Below, in pieces: positions 16,418-24,746 of a stretch of 57,723 bases of DNA (positions are counted from its first letter, which is position 1; each line of letters starts with the position of its first letter). The translations under genes and the position numbers were made by a program. The notes beneath the pieces are model-generated. The model was given only the letters and a program-made list of their open reading frames with translations. It did not search any database and was not told the origin of the DNA. Origin of the DNA: Cenarchaeum sp. SB0675_bin_21 (lineage in GTDB: Archaea > Thermoproteota > Nitrososphaeria > Nitrososphaerales > Nitrosopumilaceae); the NCBI GenBank assembly GCA_009843815.1, contig VYCS01000039.1, forward strand, positions 1 through 57,723. The letters are read 5' to 3'.

Positions 16418-16848
16418 GGTCTTTTTGGCCTGCGAGGTTTGGCGCGCAACAAAATCATCCCAAAGATTATGACTGGTATTGAGACTATCATAAAGAGTGG
16501 TGGCGATATCTCTGTTGCCACAGTTATATATACGGGGTCTATGCCATCCTGATACGTGTAACAGAATGCCATGCCAGCTAGTAGGGTAGCTCCACCAATT
16601 ATAATCATCATCCCCACCTTCCTTGAACCATGTCTCTTGGAGAGTATGAACGACACTGCCGCCATTACGGATGCGGGGGCGGCTCCTATGGATATGAACT
16701 GCAGTATCTTTGGATTCGGCTCAAATATTATGCCAAACTCCATATCTTCGGGAGCCTCTTGCATGTAATTGTATATCGATACCATCTCGCCTACAAACAT
16801 AGCAAAGAGCCCCATACTGGCAGCAGCTATCCATACCTCAACACCCAT
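16408..16848 (-). CDS. Four-helix membrane protein downstream of galT
   Basis: About 146 residues from MGVEVWIAAASMGLFAMF. Hydrophobic segments are at roughly 5-22, 48-68, 75-92 and 112-132, and the tail RAKPRRPKRPYM is strongly basic and probably cytoplasmic. The ATG at 16848 is preferred because the longer frame to 16971 lies within galT. Converges with the GNA1-like gene with a 10-base overlap. No family recognised. Confidence 0.65.
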   Translation of the reverse strand: MGVEVWIAAASMGLFAMFVGEMVSIYNYMQEAPEDMEFGIIFEPNPKILQFISIGAAPASVMAAVSFILSKRHGSRKVGMMIIIGGATLLAGMAFCYTYQDGIDPVYITVATEISPPLFMIVSIPVIIFGMILLRAKPRRPKRPYM

Positions 16849-16870
16849 GACTTGGATACAACCATCAGTA

Positions 16871-17839
16871 CTATAAGTTAACACCCACTGCACCAATCCA
16901 TTCTCGCCTGCTGGCCACAGACAGATCTTTGGCGGCATCCTCTGGCGATACATTACATAGTGAGACTCCAAAACCCTTATCCATGCCCGCCGGGCCTGAA
17001 GTGTGGGGGTATACCTCTATGTGCCAGTGCAAGCGAGATGTCTTCTTCTTTTCAGGGGATAGGTGGAATGCCAGACTGAACGATACGCCCGGCAATGTCT
17101 TTGTCAAGCCACCCAATGTGGACCACATTAACATGGCCAGATCATGGAGGTCTACTTGTGTCAGTTTGAGAAAGCTGACGCTGTGTTTTCGAGGAACTAT
17201 CCAAAACTCATAGGAGCTAGAAGGTGGCCACGGACATATCGCTATAAAGTTCTTTGAGGTTAATATCTGTCGTTTTCCCCCCGTCTCTTCGTCTACTATC
17301 TGGCACATGGGACATATGCCCATCTCACTCTTTATATCGCGACTTGACTCAATCTCGGTCTTTATGGTTGGCGGAATTACTGGCAGCGTTACTAGTTGAA
17401 GATGTGGCTCTGGTATGTCTGATGGCCGCATGTCTGCAAACATCATCACATATCCTACCTTTGCCTGATCATATAACCATCTTATTCTGTCCTGTGCTGC
17501 CACTAGTAGATTTGCCCAGCGTTCATACTCTTGCATATTGGGAGTCTTGTCAATTGTGGCCACCAAAACATTGTGGCGCCCGTAGGCTGGCTGCGCAAAC
17601 CATGGACTCTTCTGATAGAATAGTTTGGCATCAGTATTCACTATGGGATTGCGACTTTCAAATATCTGTATCGTCCAACCGTTAGACTCATAATGTCCGT
17701 CTACTATATGTAATATGCCATTATGAAACACCATTGAGACTGTCGGCTCTTCTTCTAGATCCATGCCGTCCGGACCATCAACTTTCGGCCGTGTTATGGT
17801 GATTCGATTGTTTATATGGTTTGATCTTAGTAATCTCAT
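16871..17839 (-). CDS. galT: Galactose-1-phosphate uridylyltransferase family protein
   Basis: A 322-residue GalT-like nucleotidyl transferase of the HIT superfamily. CPMC near residue 175 is a likely zinc pair, and RLHWHIEVYPH near 275 has the HxHxE-type active site whose His forms the uridylyl intermediate. It transfers nucleotides between sugar phosphates. The exact substrate in this archaeon is unproven. Its ATG overlaps the TGA of a short upstream protein-like frame. Confidence 0.85.
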   Translation of the reverse strand: MRLLRSNHINNRITITRPKVDGPDGMDLEEEPTVSMVFHNGILHIVDGHYESNGWTIQIFESRNPIVNTDAKLFYQKSPWFAQPAYGRHNVLVATIDKTPNMQEYERWANLLVAAQDRIRWLYDQAKVGYVMMFADMRPSDIPEPHLQLVTLPVIPPTIKTEIESSRDIKSEMGICPMCQIVDEETGGKRQILTSKNFIAICPWPPSSSYEFWIVPRKHSVSFLKLTQVDLHDLAMLMWSTLGGLTKTLPGVSFSLAFHLSPEKKKTSRLHWHIEVYPHTSGPAGMDKGFGVSLCNVSPEDAAKDLSVASRREWIGAVGVNL

Positions 17840-17918
17840 GTATTATCTTTAGATGTTATCCACTCTTCAAAAGTCTTTATGCCGCAGGTTTCTCTCAAGG
17901 CTGGAATGGCCTCGACTC
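17836..17918 (-). pseudogene. Possible C-terminal gene remnant ahead of galT
   Basis: A frame with no start reads RVEAIPALRETCGIKTFEEW then ITSKDNT and ends in a TGA that overlaps the galT ATG as ATGA, the arrangement used between real genes elsewhere here. It looks like the end of a protein whose body has been lost: a stop precedes it and the sequence further upstream is not coding. Function of the lost gene unknown. Confidence 0.35.
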
Positions 17919-18216
17919 TTCAAATCCCGTATATTGTACTGTTTAATTGCAGATTTGGGAGACAAAATGTATTAAAGCCGTAAACAAGTTATGATTCTGC
18001 GGCAAAATAGTATTCTTGTGTGCGCCGTCACCTCTACAACAAGCATCTCAAGATTGCACTTAGGTGTGTGGTCTGGGATGGAGACCATACGTCAAGGAGA
18101 CCCTACGCGCCGTCTTGTGGTACGGCGGCAAATGAATAGTTCCTACTTGCATCCGCGGTCTCAGTAGGTGCTGTATAGCGCAACTAAAATATTTGGATTG
18201 TTGATATGGAATCATA
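17919..18216 (+). ncRNA. Possible structured RNA in a gene-free stretch
   Basis: No protein frame is credible here. The plus strand holds two strong hairpins: GTGTGGTCT pairs with AGACCATAC around 18067-18091, and CGCCGT pairs with ACGGCG around 18108-18127. Base composition is more balanced than ordinary spacer. I could not match it to RNase P or SRP RNA signatures, so this is only a candidate. Confidence 0.25.
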
Positions 18217-18669
18217 ATGTCAACTTACAAGAATGCCTACAACGAAAAGGCGGTAGGCCAGATTGTACCCATAGTCCTTGTAGTATTTCTGATTGTACTA
18301 TACATGATGTCGGCACAGGGTGATCGTAATTATGCAGCCTCCATACTGATTGGGGCGGCAGCAATTACAATGATATTCTGGGCGCGTATTCTTAAAAAGT
18401 TCATAGTGAGTCAACAGTCCAAATTTGTCGCGCGAGAGCCTGAGACCAAAAACTGGATGTATGACCTGATAAAAGACGAAGGTGGCTTTGTCTTTGTAGC
18501 TGAGGTGCCAGGTCCCGTAGAGAAGATAACCGTGCGACTGGTGGATGGAACCCTGTATATACGTGGGAGTGGAGGTTTTGCACGCGAAGTACCAATAACG
18601 GGTGCAGACAGAATGGAACTTTCAGACTTTAAATATAGAAATGGTGTCCTGACACTCCGAATATCCTAA
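18217..18669 (+). CDS. Membrane-anchored protein with Hsp20/CS-like domain
   Basis: A 150-residue protein. Two transmembrane helices (about 15-33 and 38-58) are followed by a cytoplasmic beta-sandwich reading FVFVAEVPGPVEKITVRLVD and FKYRNGVLTLRI, which matches the strand pattern of small heat-shock/p23 proteins, ending with the family-typical NGVLTL strand. It could tether a chaperone domain to the membrane. It converges with top6A with no gap. Confidence 0.75.
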   Translation: MSTYKNAYNEKAVGQIVPIVLVVFLIVLYMMSAQGDRNYAASILIGAAAITMIFWARILKKFIVSQQSKFVAREPETKNWMYDLIKDEGGFVFVAEVPGPVEKITVRLVDGTLYIRGSGGFAREVPITGADRMELSDFKYRNGVLTLRIS

Positions 18670-19761
18670 TCATAAACTGCGGGCCAACTCTATCTTTTGA
18701 GGCAGATATCTGTCTGTTATGTTGGTCAAACCATACTTGGAGAATGCTTCTAGTTCAGCCTTACGCTTTATCTTTAGAAATGTATCCAACTCTTTTCTCC
18801 ATATGCCGTGAGAGTATCGAGGATCTCTCTTTAGATCTTGGCATCTCTTTATGTCTGACTCGGTCATGGGTATGGTGGGCAGCTCGAATCGTTCTATGTC
18901 TGTAGCCCAAACGCCCACCCACTTGGCATCAGGTACAGTCAATTCACGCAGATGCGCAGCATTTGCAGAACCTGATTTTATCACCATGGCTATATGTTCC
19001 CCATATACGTCTCCATCTGTTAATATGATTACCGGCAAAGACATCTCATCATGTAGTCGTTTTAGTAGAGTACGCGTAGAGCGCGCAGCCTGGCCACCAG
19101 TGTCAACTATTATGGATTTGAACTTTTTATCCACCTGTTCTTCTACAAATCTAGTAAACAGTCCACCTTTTTCAATGGCAATCACTAATTCGGCACTGGT
19201 ATCTATGAGCTCGGCACTAGTTAAACTTGGACCTATCGCGTATCCATCTGGGTGATTTGCCAGATTCATCCGTTTGCCCTCATATCCAGGTACAGTATAT
19301 TCAATATCTAAATCACCAAATATTGAACTACGCTCCTCAGGGAATATGTGCATCTCTTCCCGGGGTTTTGTCAGTACGGCCTCCAAGTCCTCTATAATGC
19401 CATTGGACTCGGACTGGTTTTTGAAGTCTACAGCAAATGCCTGAGATGAGTAATACACATCACGTAAGGTGGATGACTTTTTTTCATGTGTCAATCTGTT
19501 GGCAAAGAATGCCAGCCACATTAACTGTGTAAAGGAGCGTACCTGCGCAGTGTTCTTTGAGCTTCGCTGCGCCGATGAATTTCCTAGTATGTATTGGCGT
19601 AGCGCGTCATCATATACTATATTGCTGACGGACCTACTTGGTACCTCAAAGGCAGGAAAACGACCACGATTCAGGTCATCGTATACCCGTGAACCGTGCC
19701 TCTTTAACATCTCTAGCATCTCTTTCTGCTTCTTCTCTGCCCGGCTCTTCTTAGACATCAC
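18670..19761 (-). CDS. top6A: DNA topoisomerase VI subunit A
   Basis: A 363-residue Spo11-like subunit. The DNA-cleaving tyrosine lies in STLRDVYYSSQAF and the Toprim domain has VIAIEKGG...F with the metal site LTDGDVYGEHIAMV. With subunit B it relaxes and decatenates DNA in an ATP-dependent type IIB reaction. Its start overlaps the end of top6B by 11 bases, so the two are made from one message. Confidence 0.97.
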   Translation of the reverse strand: MMSKKSRAEKKQKEMLEMLKRHGSRVYDDLNRGRFPAFEVPSRSVSNIVYDDALRQYILGNSSAQRSSKNTAQVRSFTQLMWLAFFANRLTHEKKSSTLRDVYYSSQAFAVDFKNQSESNGIIEDLEAVLTKPREEMHIFPEERSSIFGDLDIEYTVPGYEGKRMNLANHPDGYAIGPSLTSAELIDTSAELVIAIEKGGLFTRFVEEQVDKKFKSIIVDTGGQAARSTRTLLKRLHDEMSLPVIILTDGDVYGEHIAMVIKSGSANAAHLRELTVPDAKWVGVWATDIERFELPTIPMTESDIKRCQDLKRDPRYSHGIWRKELDTFLKIKRKAELEAFSKYGLTNITDRYLPQKIELARSL

Positions 19762-21562
19762 TTCCTCCTGCCTTTAACATCTGTATATACTTGGGCTCGG
19801 TACTCCGACCTGCCAGTTCAGTACAGAACTGTGATATAAGTGGCATATACTTTGCGTACAGATTCGCCCTCTTCTTTGCCTCTTCAGCCTTGCCTCGCCT
19901 AGACATATAAGATGATAGTCTTCGTGCCAGAAACTGCATGGCCAGTCTTAACTCCTTCTCTATTTCAGGCCGGTCTGCTACATTCTCCTTGCCGACTGTC
20001 TTGTATGGTATTCGTGTAGAGCATATATGTGAGGCTATGACCATGGGAGCATCATGTTTTACCTTGTAGCGACTCCAATCTATGTCGTTTACCACCTTTA
20101 GAACAACATCGCTACCTTCATCGTACAATAATGGTATACGGTTGGCAAATCTATATGTTTTAATTCCGCGACTCTGAATCTTTCCACCATATGCTATACC
20201 CATCTCTATGATAAATGGAAAGCCCGAATATGCCGATGCCCCCCTCTGTATAACCTCTTGAAAGTCTGGCTCAAAGAACTCTTTCATGCCCTGCTCCAAA
20301 GGACTCTCTCCTAGTGGTGCCAAACATGAAGGATTTGGGGCTAAAAAGCCCTCGTATGACTGTAGAGAGTCGCTCAGTTTTACAAGGTCTGCATTTCTCA
20401 ACAATCCTATATTTTGTTCAGGCTTGAATCCTGCAAATTTTATGAAGCTCTGGGCCGTCTTTGGACCCATCCTCTGAAATCTGTCGGTCAGAAATGACAG
20501 TAATGGTTCACCTGCAAGTAGACTCTTTATGTGATTGTAGAATGGTTCTTTGTTCTGTAGTGGTGCAGTCTTGCTCTGGGATTTGATACCATCATAGTAT
20601 AGTATTGTATTTGTATCCAAATCTATATCTTCTATGATGACATTCTGTAGATATTTTGACTTGCACTTTAGTGCATTTGTAATACAGGCTGCGGTCCTCT
20701 GTTCTGGTTTGAGCCTCTTCCATCGTTTTATGGCTTGGGCAGACACTGTATTATACGATGAGTCTTCATCCTTGATGTTTAATGTTCTGTATAGTGTAGT
20801 ATCTATGGACATGCCATCCCGCCTTGACTGCACTATCATACGACGTATCGTCTCTACATCGACACCATGCGGGTGTGGATTTATTATTGTGGGTGGTTCG
20901 GGCATTGTCTTTAGTATGCGCTTGTATACGAACTTGCCGTCTTTGGGATCCTCAAATGTTATGCTGGCATAAGGGGTTATCAGTGACGTCTGATATATGT
21001 AGTCGCGAATCTTTGAGCCTGCCTTTGAATAGTCTCCCTCCAAACTGATACTTACCGAGAGGCCTCTCTTCTTTGTCTTCTTCTGGGACTGTTTTAGTAT
21101 TACGGGCTTGTTCTTTTGTATATCTAGCAGTATCTCAAAGATGTGTGCCGTTTGACCATCAGTACAACTAGATACCTTGACTGGCTTGTTGGTGGTTATC
21201 TGGCCGTATAGTATTGCCATTGTGGCTCCTAACCCAAACATTCCTCTAGCCTGCTTTAGGCCAAACTTTGAGCCATAAAGAACTGTACCAAATGCTAATG
21301 GTACATGTTTCTTGGGTATACCCGGACCATTATCGTGTACGGCTAGTGTGTATGTGCGCGGGTCTTGTCTGTCATCTTCGGCCTTTATGACTAACTTTAC
21401 GTTAGGCAGTATTCCTTTCTGGTCACATGCGTCCAATGAGTTTTCAACAAACTCTCGTACTGCCGTGTATAATGAACGTGTGGGGTTGCTGAATCCTGCT
21501 AAATCTCTATTCCTGTAAAAAAATTCGCTGGGTGATATTTGGTTGAACCTCTCAGTTGACAT
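19751..21562 (-). CDS. top6B: DNA topoisomerase VI subunit B
   Basis: A 603-residue GHKL ATPase subunit. EFVENSLDACDQ carries the catalytic Glu and Mg-binding Asn, VHDNGPGIPKKHV is the G1 box, and GLGATMAILYGQI the G2 region. A helix-two-turn-helix and a transducer domain with the switch-lysine region (residues about 300-500) follow. Coupled to top6A. It overlaps the KH-domain gene by 11 bases. Confidence 0.97.
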   Translation of the reverse strand: MSTERFNQISPSEFFYRNRDLAGFSNPTRSLYTAVREFVENSLDACDQKGILPNVKLVIKAEDDRQDPRTYTLAVHDNGPGIPKKHVPLAFGTVLYGSKFGLKQARGMFGLGATMAILYGQITTNKPVKVSSCTDGQTAHIFEILLDIQKNKPVILKQSQKKTKKRGLSVSISLEGDYSKAGSKIRDYIYQTSLITPYASITFEDPKDGKFVYKRILKTMPEPPTIINPHPHGVDVETIRRMIVQSRRDGMSIDTTLYRTLNIKDEDSSYNTVSAQAIKRWKRLKPEQRTAACITNALKCKSKYLQNVIIEDIDLDTNTILYYDGIKSQSKTAPLQNKEPFYNHIKSLLAGEPLLSFLTDRFQRMGPKTAQSFIKFAGFKPEQNIGLLRNADLVKLSDSLQSYEGFLAPNPSCLAPLGESPLEQGMKEFFEPDFQEVIQRGASAYSGFPFIIEMGIAYGGKIQSRGIKTYRFANRIPLLYDEGSDVVLKVVNDIDWSRYKVKHDAPMVIASHICSTRIPYKTVGKENVADRPEIEKELRLAMQFLARRLSSYMSRRGKAEEAKKRANLYAKYMPLISQFCTELAGRSTEPKYIQMLKAGGSDV

Positions 21563-22127
21563 CCTGTCCCTCCCATAGTATCATCTTGTTTAAACGGTTC
21601 TGCCGGTTGGCTGCCTCTAGCTTGCCATACGCGGCGGCATGCATGCTACCTGACAGTATGGAGTGAACCGCTGATATGACGGTGCGCATCCTATTCTCTT
21701 TGGCTATGATTGCTACAGTCTTACCATATACTGATATGCGACTCTGTCCTAGATGCTCCAAATTACGACGCGCCCGTCCCTTCTCGCCAATTATTCTGCC
21801 CCGTATTCTCTCCATGGCCCCATTGGACTTTCCTACGTACTCTTGCAGGTTTAGCACATGCAACCTGTATGTATCATCCAAGAGCAGCATGGCATTGGAC
21901 ATCGAAAAGCCTCTGGACATGGCTAGTATAATATTTGTAGCCTTGAAGGGTTGTACCTTCATTATGTCATCAGAGGCAGATTCGATGTTGACCTCGCCGG
22001 TATTGCCATCTATGGTAATATTGACACCGCAGGACTCTTCTATGGACTTTTTTGTACTACCTGCCTTTCCAATTATGACGCCAATACGATCGTTTGGCAC
22101 TGTTATGGCCTTGGAGAATATCACCAT
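21552..22127 (-). CDS. KH-domain RNA-binding protein, Dim2/Krr1-like
   Basis: A 191-residue protein with two KH domains. The first contains VPNDRIGVIIGKAGSTKKSI (GxxG loop IGKAG) and the second IRGRIIGEKGRARRNLE (GEKG). This is the archaeal relative of Pno1/Dim2, which binds the 3' end region of pre-16S rRNA and assists small-subunit maturation. Its 7-base overlap with rio1, a kinase for the same process in eukaryotes, supports that role. Confidence 0.92.
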   Translation of the reverse strand: MVIFSKAITVPNDRIGVIIGKAGSTKKSIEESCGVNITIDGNTGEVNIESASDDIMKVQPFKATNIILAMSRGFSMSNAMLLLDDTYRLHVLNLQEYVGKSNGAMERIRGRIIGEKGRARRNLEHLGQSRISVYGKTVAIIAKENRMRTVISAVHSILSGSMHAAAYGKLEAANRQNRLNKMILWEGQDVN

Positions 22128-22900
22128 ATGCTCATCTCTTTTAGTATGGCAGAAGTCTCTCTTGTTAATACGCTTCGTTTTGTAAAAAATCTGTTTATAT
22201 TGTTGATGTCTCTGTACAGGAACGACTCTGCTGAAGGGTGGCGTCGATCCACAGCAGACCCTAAATCAAACAATACCAATCCCTTACCTGTCTTGAATAC
22301 ATTGTACTCTGAAAAGTCTCCATGTACCAAACCACCCTTCATGTATAACTGTTGTATCATACGTATGGCCTCTTTGTAGTCGTTCTCATCCACTGCGCAG
22401 CTCAGAAGAGTAGGTGCTGGCTTACCATCCTGCCCTATAAACTCCATGGCCAATACGTTGTTTAGTACGCGTATGGGCTTTGGAACACAAACACTGGTCT
22501 GGGAGGCTACTGTGAGATTCTTGAACTCTTTCTGTGCCCATAGATGTACTATACTGCGGGTATTTTTACGAAATTTTGAAAAGCGTGGATCGCCCTGTAT
22601 GTATTTGATACGTCTTTTGAAGTTTGATGTGGTTACAAGATATATCTTGAGAGCTATATGTTTACTGTCCGTATCTTCACCAAGAAAGAGTAGTGACTCC
22701 TTACCTGCCCCTACGGAACCATCCACTCCTGATATTGTACCATCGGTAATCATCTTGTGCAGTGTCATGACCGTCGGCTTGTCTAGCACTTCATTGATGG
22801 TCTTTCTTCCCTTAAAGCCATCCTGTAATGATGTATGTGTATCTTTCTTTAATTTCTGGTTTATGCGTGCCCGTATCTTTGAATCAATATAGTCGCTCAT
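22121..22900 (-). CDS. rio1: Atypical serine protein kinase RIO1
   Basis: A 259-residue RIO1 kinase. The glycine-poor loop region STISGVDGSVGAGKES, the ATP-contacting Lys in HIALKIYLVTTSNFK, the catalytic loop VHGDFSEYNVF and the metal-binding LFDLGSAV are all present. RIO1 acts in late 40S/30S maturation. Overlaps the KH gene, and DUF424 with aIF2-beta lie just upstream on the same strand. Confidence 0.96.
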   Translation of the reverse strand: MSDYIDSKIRARINQKLKKDTHTSLQDGFKGRKTINEVLDKPTVMTLHKMITDGTISGVDGSVGAGKESLLFLGEDTDSKHIALKIYLVTTSNFKRRIKYIQGDPRFSKFRKNTRSIVHLWAQKEFKNLTVASQTSVCVPKPIRVLNNVLAMEFIGQDGKPAPTLLSCAVDENDYKEAIRMIQQLYMKGGLVHGDFSEYNVFKTGKGLVLFDLGSAVDRRHPSAESFLYRDINNINRFFTKRSVLTRETSAILKEMSIW

Positions 22901-22990
22901 TCACTAAACATGATATGCTTTTGATGGCTTAAAAGTGAATTGTCCTGTTTAGATGGAATCCTACAGGACCTGGTCTTCGCGTGACATAGC

Positions 22991-23284
22991 TCACATTCGG
23001 AATACTATCAAAAAGGGTACGTCTGATATCTTTCGAACACCAGCTAGTGAGCCTAGCCCCAGGTCTGTTGATAGCGAGACTATACGTTCACCAGCCATGT
23101 TGATTATGTCTGACCCTCTTAGGAGCGTCTTGGCCTCTTCTTCATCTACAAGACGCTCACCGTAATAACTGGGCTTTATACTAATTGAGATGGAACCATC
23201 GGTTACCTGACGGCCTAGTATATCTGCATCACATATGTTTAGCATGGCGCTGTTGTTGTATGAGGTGGTCTTTACAGAGAACAT
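22991..23284 (-). CDS. DUF424 family protein
   Basis: About 97 residues from MFSVKTTSYNNSAMLNICDADILGR. The order of blocks (SISIKPSYYGERLVDEEEA, then DIINMAGERIVSLS, then a C-terminal hydrophobic strand) matches the archaeal DUF424 family, which is often found beside aIF2-beta. The ATG shares its A with the aIF2-beta stop (TGATG), so translation is coupled. Its function is unknown, though the context points to translation initiation. Confidence 0.85.
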   Translation of the reverse strand: MFSVKTTSYNNSAMLNICDADILGRQVTDGSISISIKPSYYGERLVDEEEAKTLLRGSDIINMAGERIVSLSTDLGLGSLAGVRKISDVPFLIVFRM

Positions 23285-23706
23285 CACGCATACTTGCCTT
23301 TCAGTGTGGATTTTGCACCACACGCCTCGCATACGAGAAACGATATACGATTCTCTTTTATTGTTCCGGTATCGGGACTTTTACATGTGGGACATTGTAC
23401 GTACTCTCTGAAGTATATGTGAAATAATCTGGTAAAATCTTCAGGCTCCCTCTTTCCTATGAACATGGCCTTGTCGCCTAGCCTCTCTGCTGGAACTGCA
23501 AACTCTTTTGAGAGGTACTGCAGTATCTTGTTGGGGTCCCGTCGAAGCACCTTTGTAAAGTCGGTAAAGTTGCGCAGAAACGTCCGTTGACCCTCCCACA
23601 TGACATCGACAAGGGGTAGATCAAAGCGAGATACAGACTTGTTTGAGCGTTCATCCAACTTGTCTTTTATGCGGTCCAGAAGGGCAGTGTAATCATCCTG
23701 ATTCAT
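23284..23706 (-). CDS. eif2b: Translation initiation factor aIF2 subunit beta
   Basis: A 140-residue aIF2-beta. A central alpha/beta domain (LPLVDVMWEGQRTFLRNF, LSKEFAVPAERLGDKAMFIG) is followed by a zinc ribbon with CPTC and CEAC pairs. It works in the aIF2 trimer that brings initiator tRNA to the ribosome. First gene of the minus-strand block that continues with DUF424, rio1, KH, top6B and top6A. Confidence 0.96.
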   Translation of the reverse strand: MNQDDYTALLDRIKDKLDERSNKSVSRFDLPLVDVMWEGQRTFLRNFTDFTKVLRRDPNKILQYLSKEFAVPAERLGDKAMFIGKREPEDFTRLFHIYFREYVQCPTCKSPDTGTIKENRISFLVCEACGAKSTLKGKYA

Positions 23707-23748
23707 AAATAAATAATATCTAAACTACCTATATGGGTTTTCAAATAT

Positions 23749-23892
23749 CTACAATTTGCCTATGCGGAATACCACACTACCGGTCTCTGGGCACGTTCCC
23801 TTCACGGCGGCACGACCATTCTTCATAGTTACCTCGACTGGGTCTTTGATCTCAACTTTTTTACGGCATTTGACACAATATCCTTGTACCAT
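23749..23892 (-). CDS. DUF5679-type zinc-ribbon micro-protein with degenerate second knuckle
   Basis: A 47-residue protein starting MVQGYCVKCRKKVEIKDPVE and ending VVFRIGKL. CVKC supplies one Cys pair; at the place where the family normally has CPxCG this copy reads CPETG, so one of the four metal ligands is missing. Relatives are associated with topoisomerase C-termini or stand alone in Archaea. An AT-rich promoter-like stretch lies upstream. Confidence 0.75.
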   Translation of the reverse strand: MVQGYCVKCRKKVEIKDPVEVTMKNGRAAVKGTCPETGSVVFRIGKL

Positions 23893-23948
23893 GTTTGATG
23901 TGTAAATTTTATTGTGTATTATATCTTACTGATTTTGGTTCCTCTCTC

Positions 23949-24614
23949 AAAGTCGGGTGACGGTTGATGTGTGTTGGATAGTGTTAAATACGTTATTGAA
24001 CCGTACTATATGATGGCTCTAGTCAAAAATAGCAGGGCAGTAACACGTCCATACACAAAAAATTTGGGTATGCGGCATGTGTTTGAACATGTCAGGAAGG
24101 TGGCAGAGGTGGCGTACATTATAGCGAATAATACGGGAAAGGATACCTATGGTGTTAATGCATTGATGTATAGTACAATGCGCGGCCCTACAGTTGGCAG
24201 AAGAATGGGAAGTTTGGCCATAATATGCGTCGCAGATTATATTCTGCCATGATGCGGAAAGCATCGAATTTAATTTATGAAAAGTCCCAATTTTTGGGAG
24301 TGGAGGCATTACATATGCGTCCACACAACACATCCAAGCTATGTGCTGTATGTAGAACCCCACTAACTGGAACTTATCATAAAAAAGACTACACCCACTG
24401 CCGTACAGTTGGCGTAGATCGTGACGTCAACGCAGTGGAGAACATACGGCGAACAAGCGCCGTATCCCGGTATGGTCGTAAGGTTTCGGCCAGTCTGGGC
24501 GAAGTCCGTCGTGGTGTGGATGTAATACTCGATCCCACACCACTCATACAGGGTTGCTGGAGCAACTGGGCCGACAGCCTATCCCGCATGGCGGGGGTGT
24601 AATCACCCGACTTT
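23949..24614. mobile_element. Remnant TnpB-type element bounded by a 12-bp inverted repeat
   Basis: AAAGTCGGGTGA at 23949-23960 is repeated in perfect inverted form (TCACCCGACTTT) at 24603-24614, directly outside the degenerate tnpB frames. The repeat may mark the ends of a deleted element, like a small non-autonomous derivative. IS200/IS605 elements normally end in subterminal hairpins rather than inverted repeats, so the boundary interpretation is tentative. Confidence 0.5.
23971..24602 (+). pseudogene. Frameshifted, truncated tnpB (IS605 OrfB) remnant
   Basis: Two overlapping frames give successive parts of a TnpB C-terminal half. The first (to 24252) includes RKVAEVAYIIANNTGKDTYG and ALMYSTMRGPTVGRR, aligning with the RuvC-II segment of the TnpB at 43777; the catalytic Glu is Asn here. 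From about 24174-24210 homology continues in another frame as MRRRLYSAMMRKASNLIYEK then HNTSKLCAVCRT, the zinc-finger part, and VDRDVNAVENI, the RuvC-III part. The N-terminal half is gone, so the protein is inactive. Confidence 0.7.
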
Positions 24615-24746
24615 TCGGGAAAAACCCTGATTTTGGTTGTGCACACACAACTCCGCTTTAGAAGTCATGATGTGTTTAAACAACATGATTTTTGTACAAG
24701 TCCGTGCTGAAATCAATTTATATGCCACTGATGCCACCCATAAACC

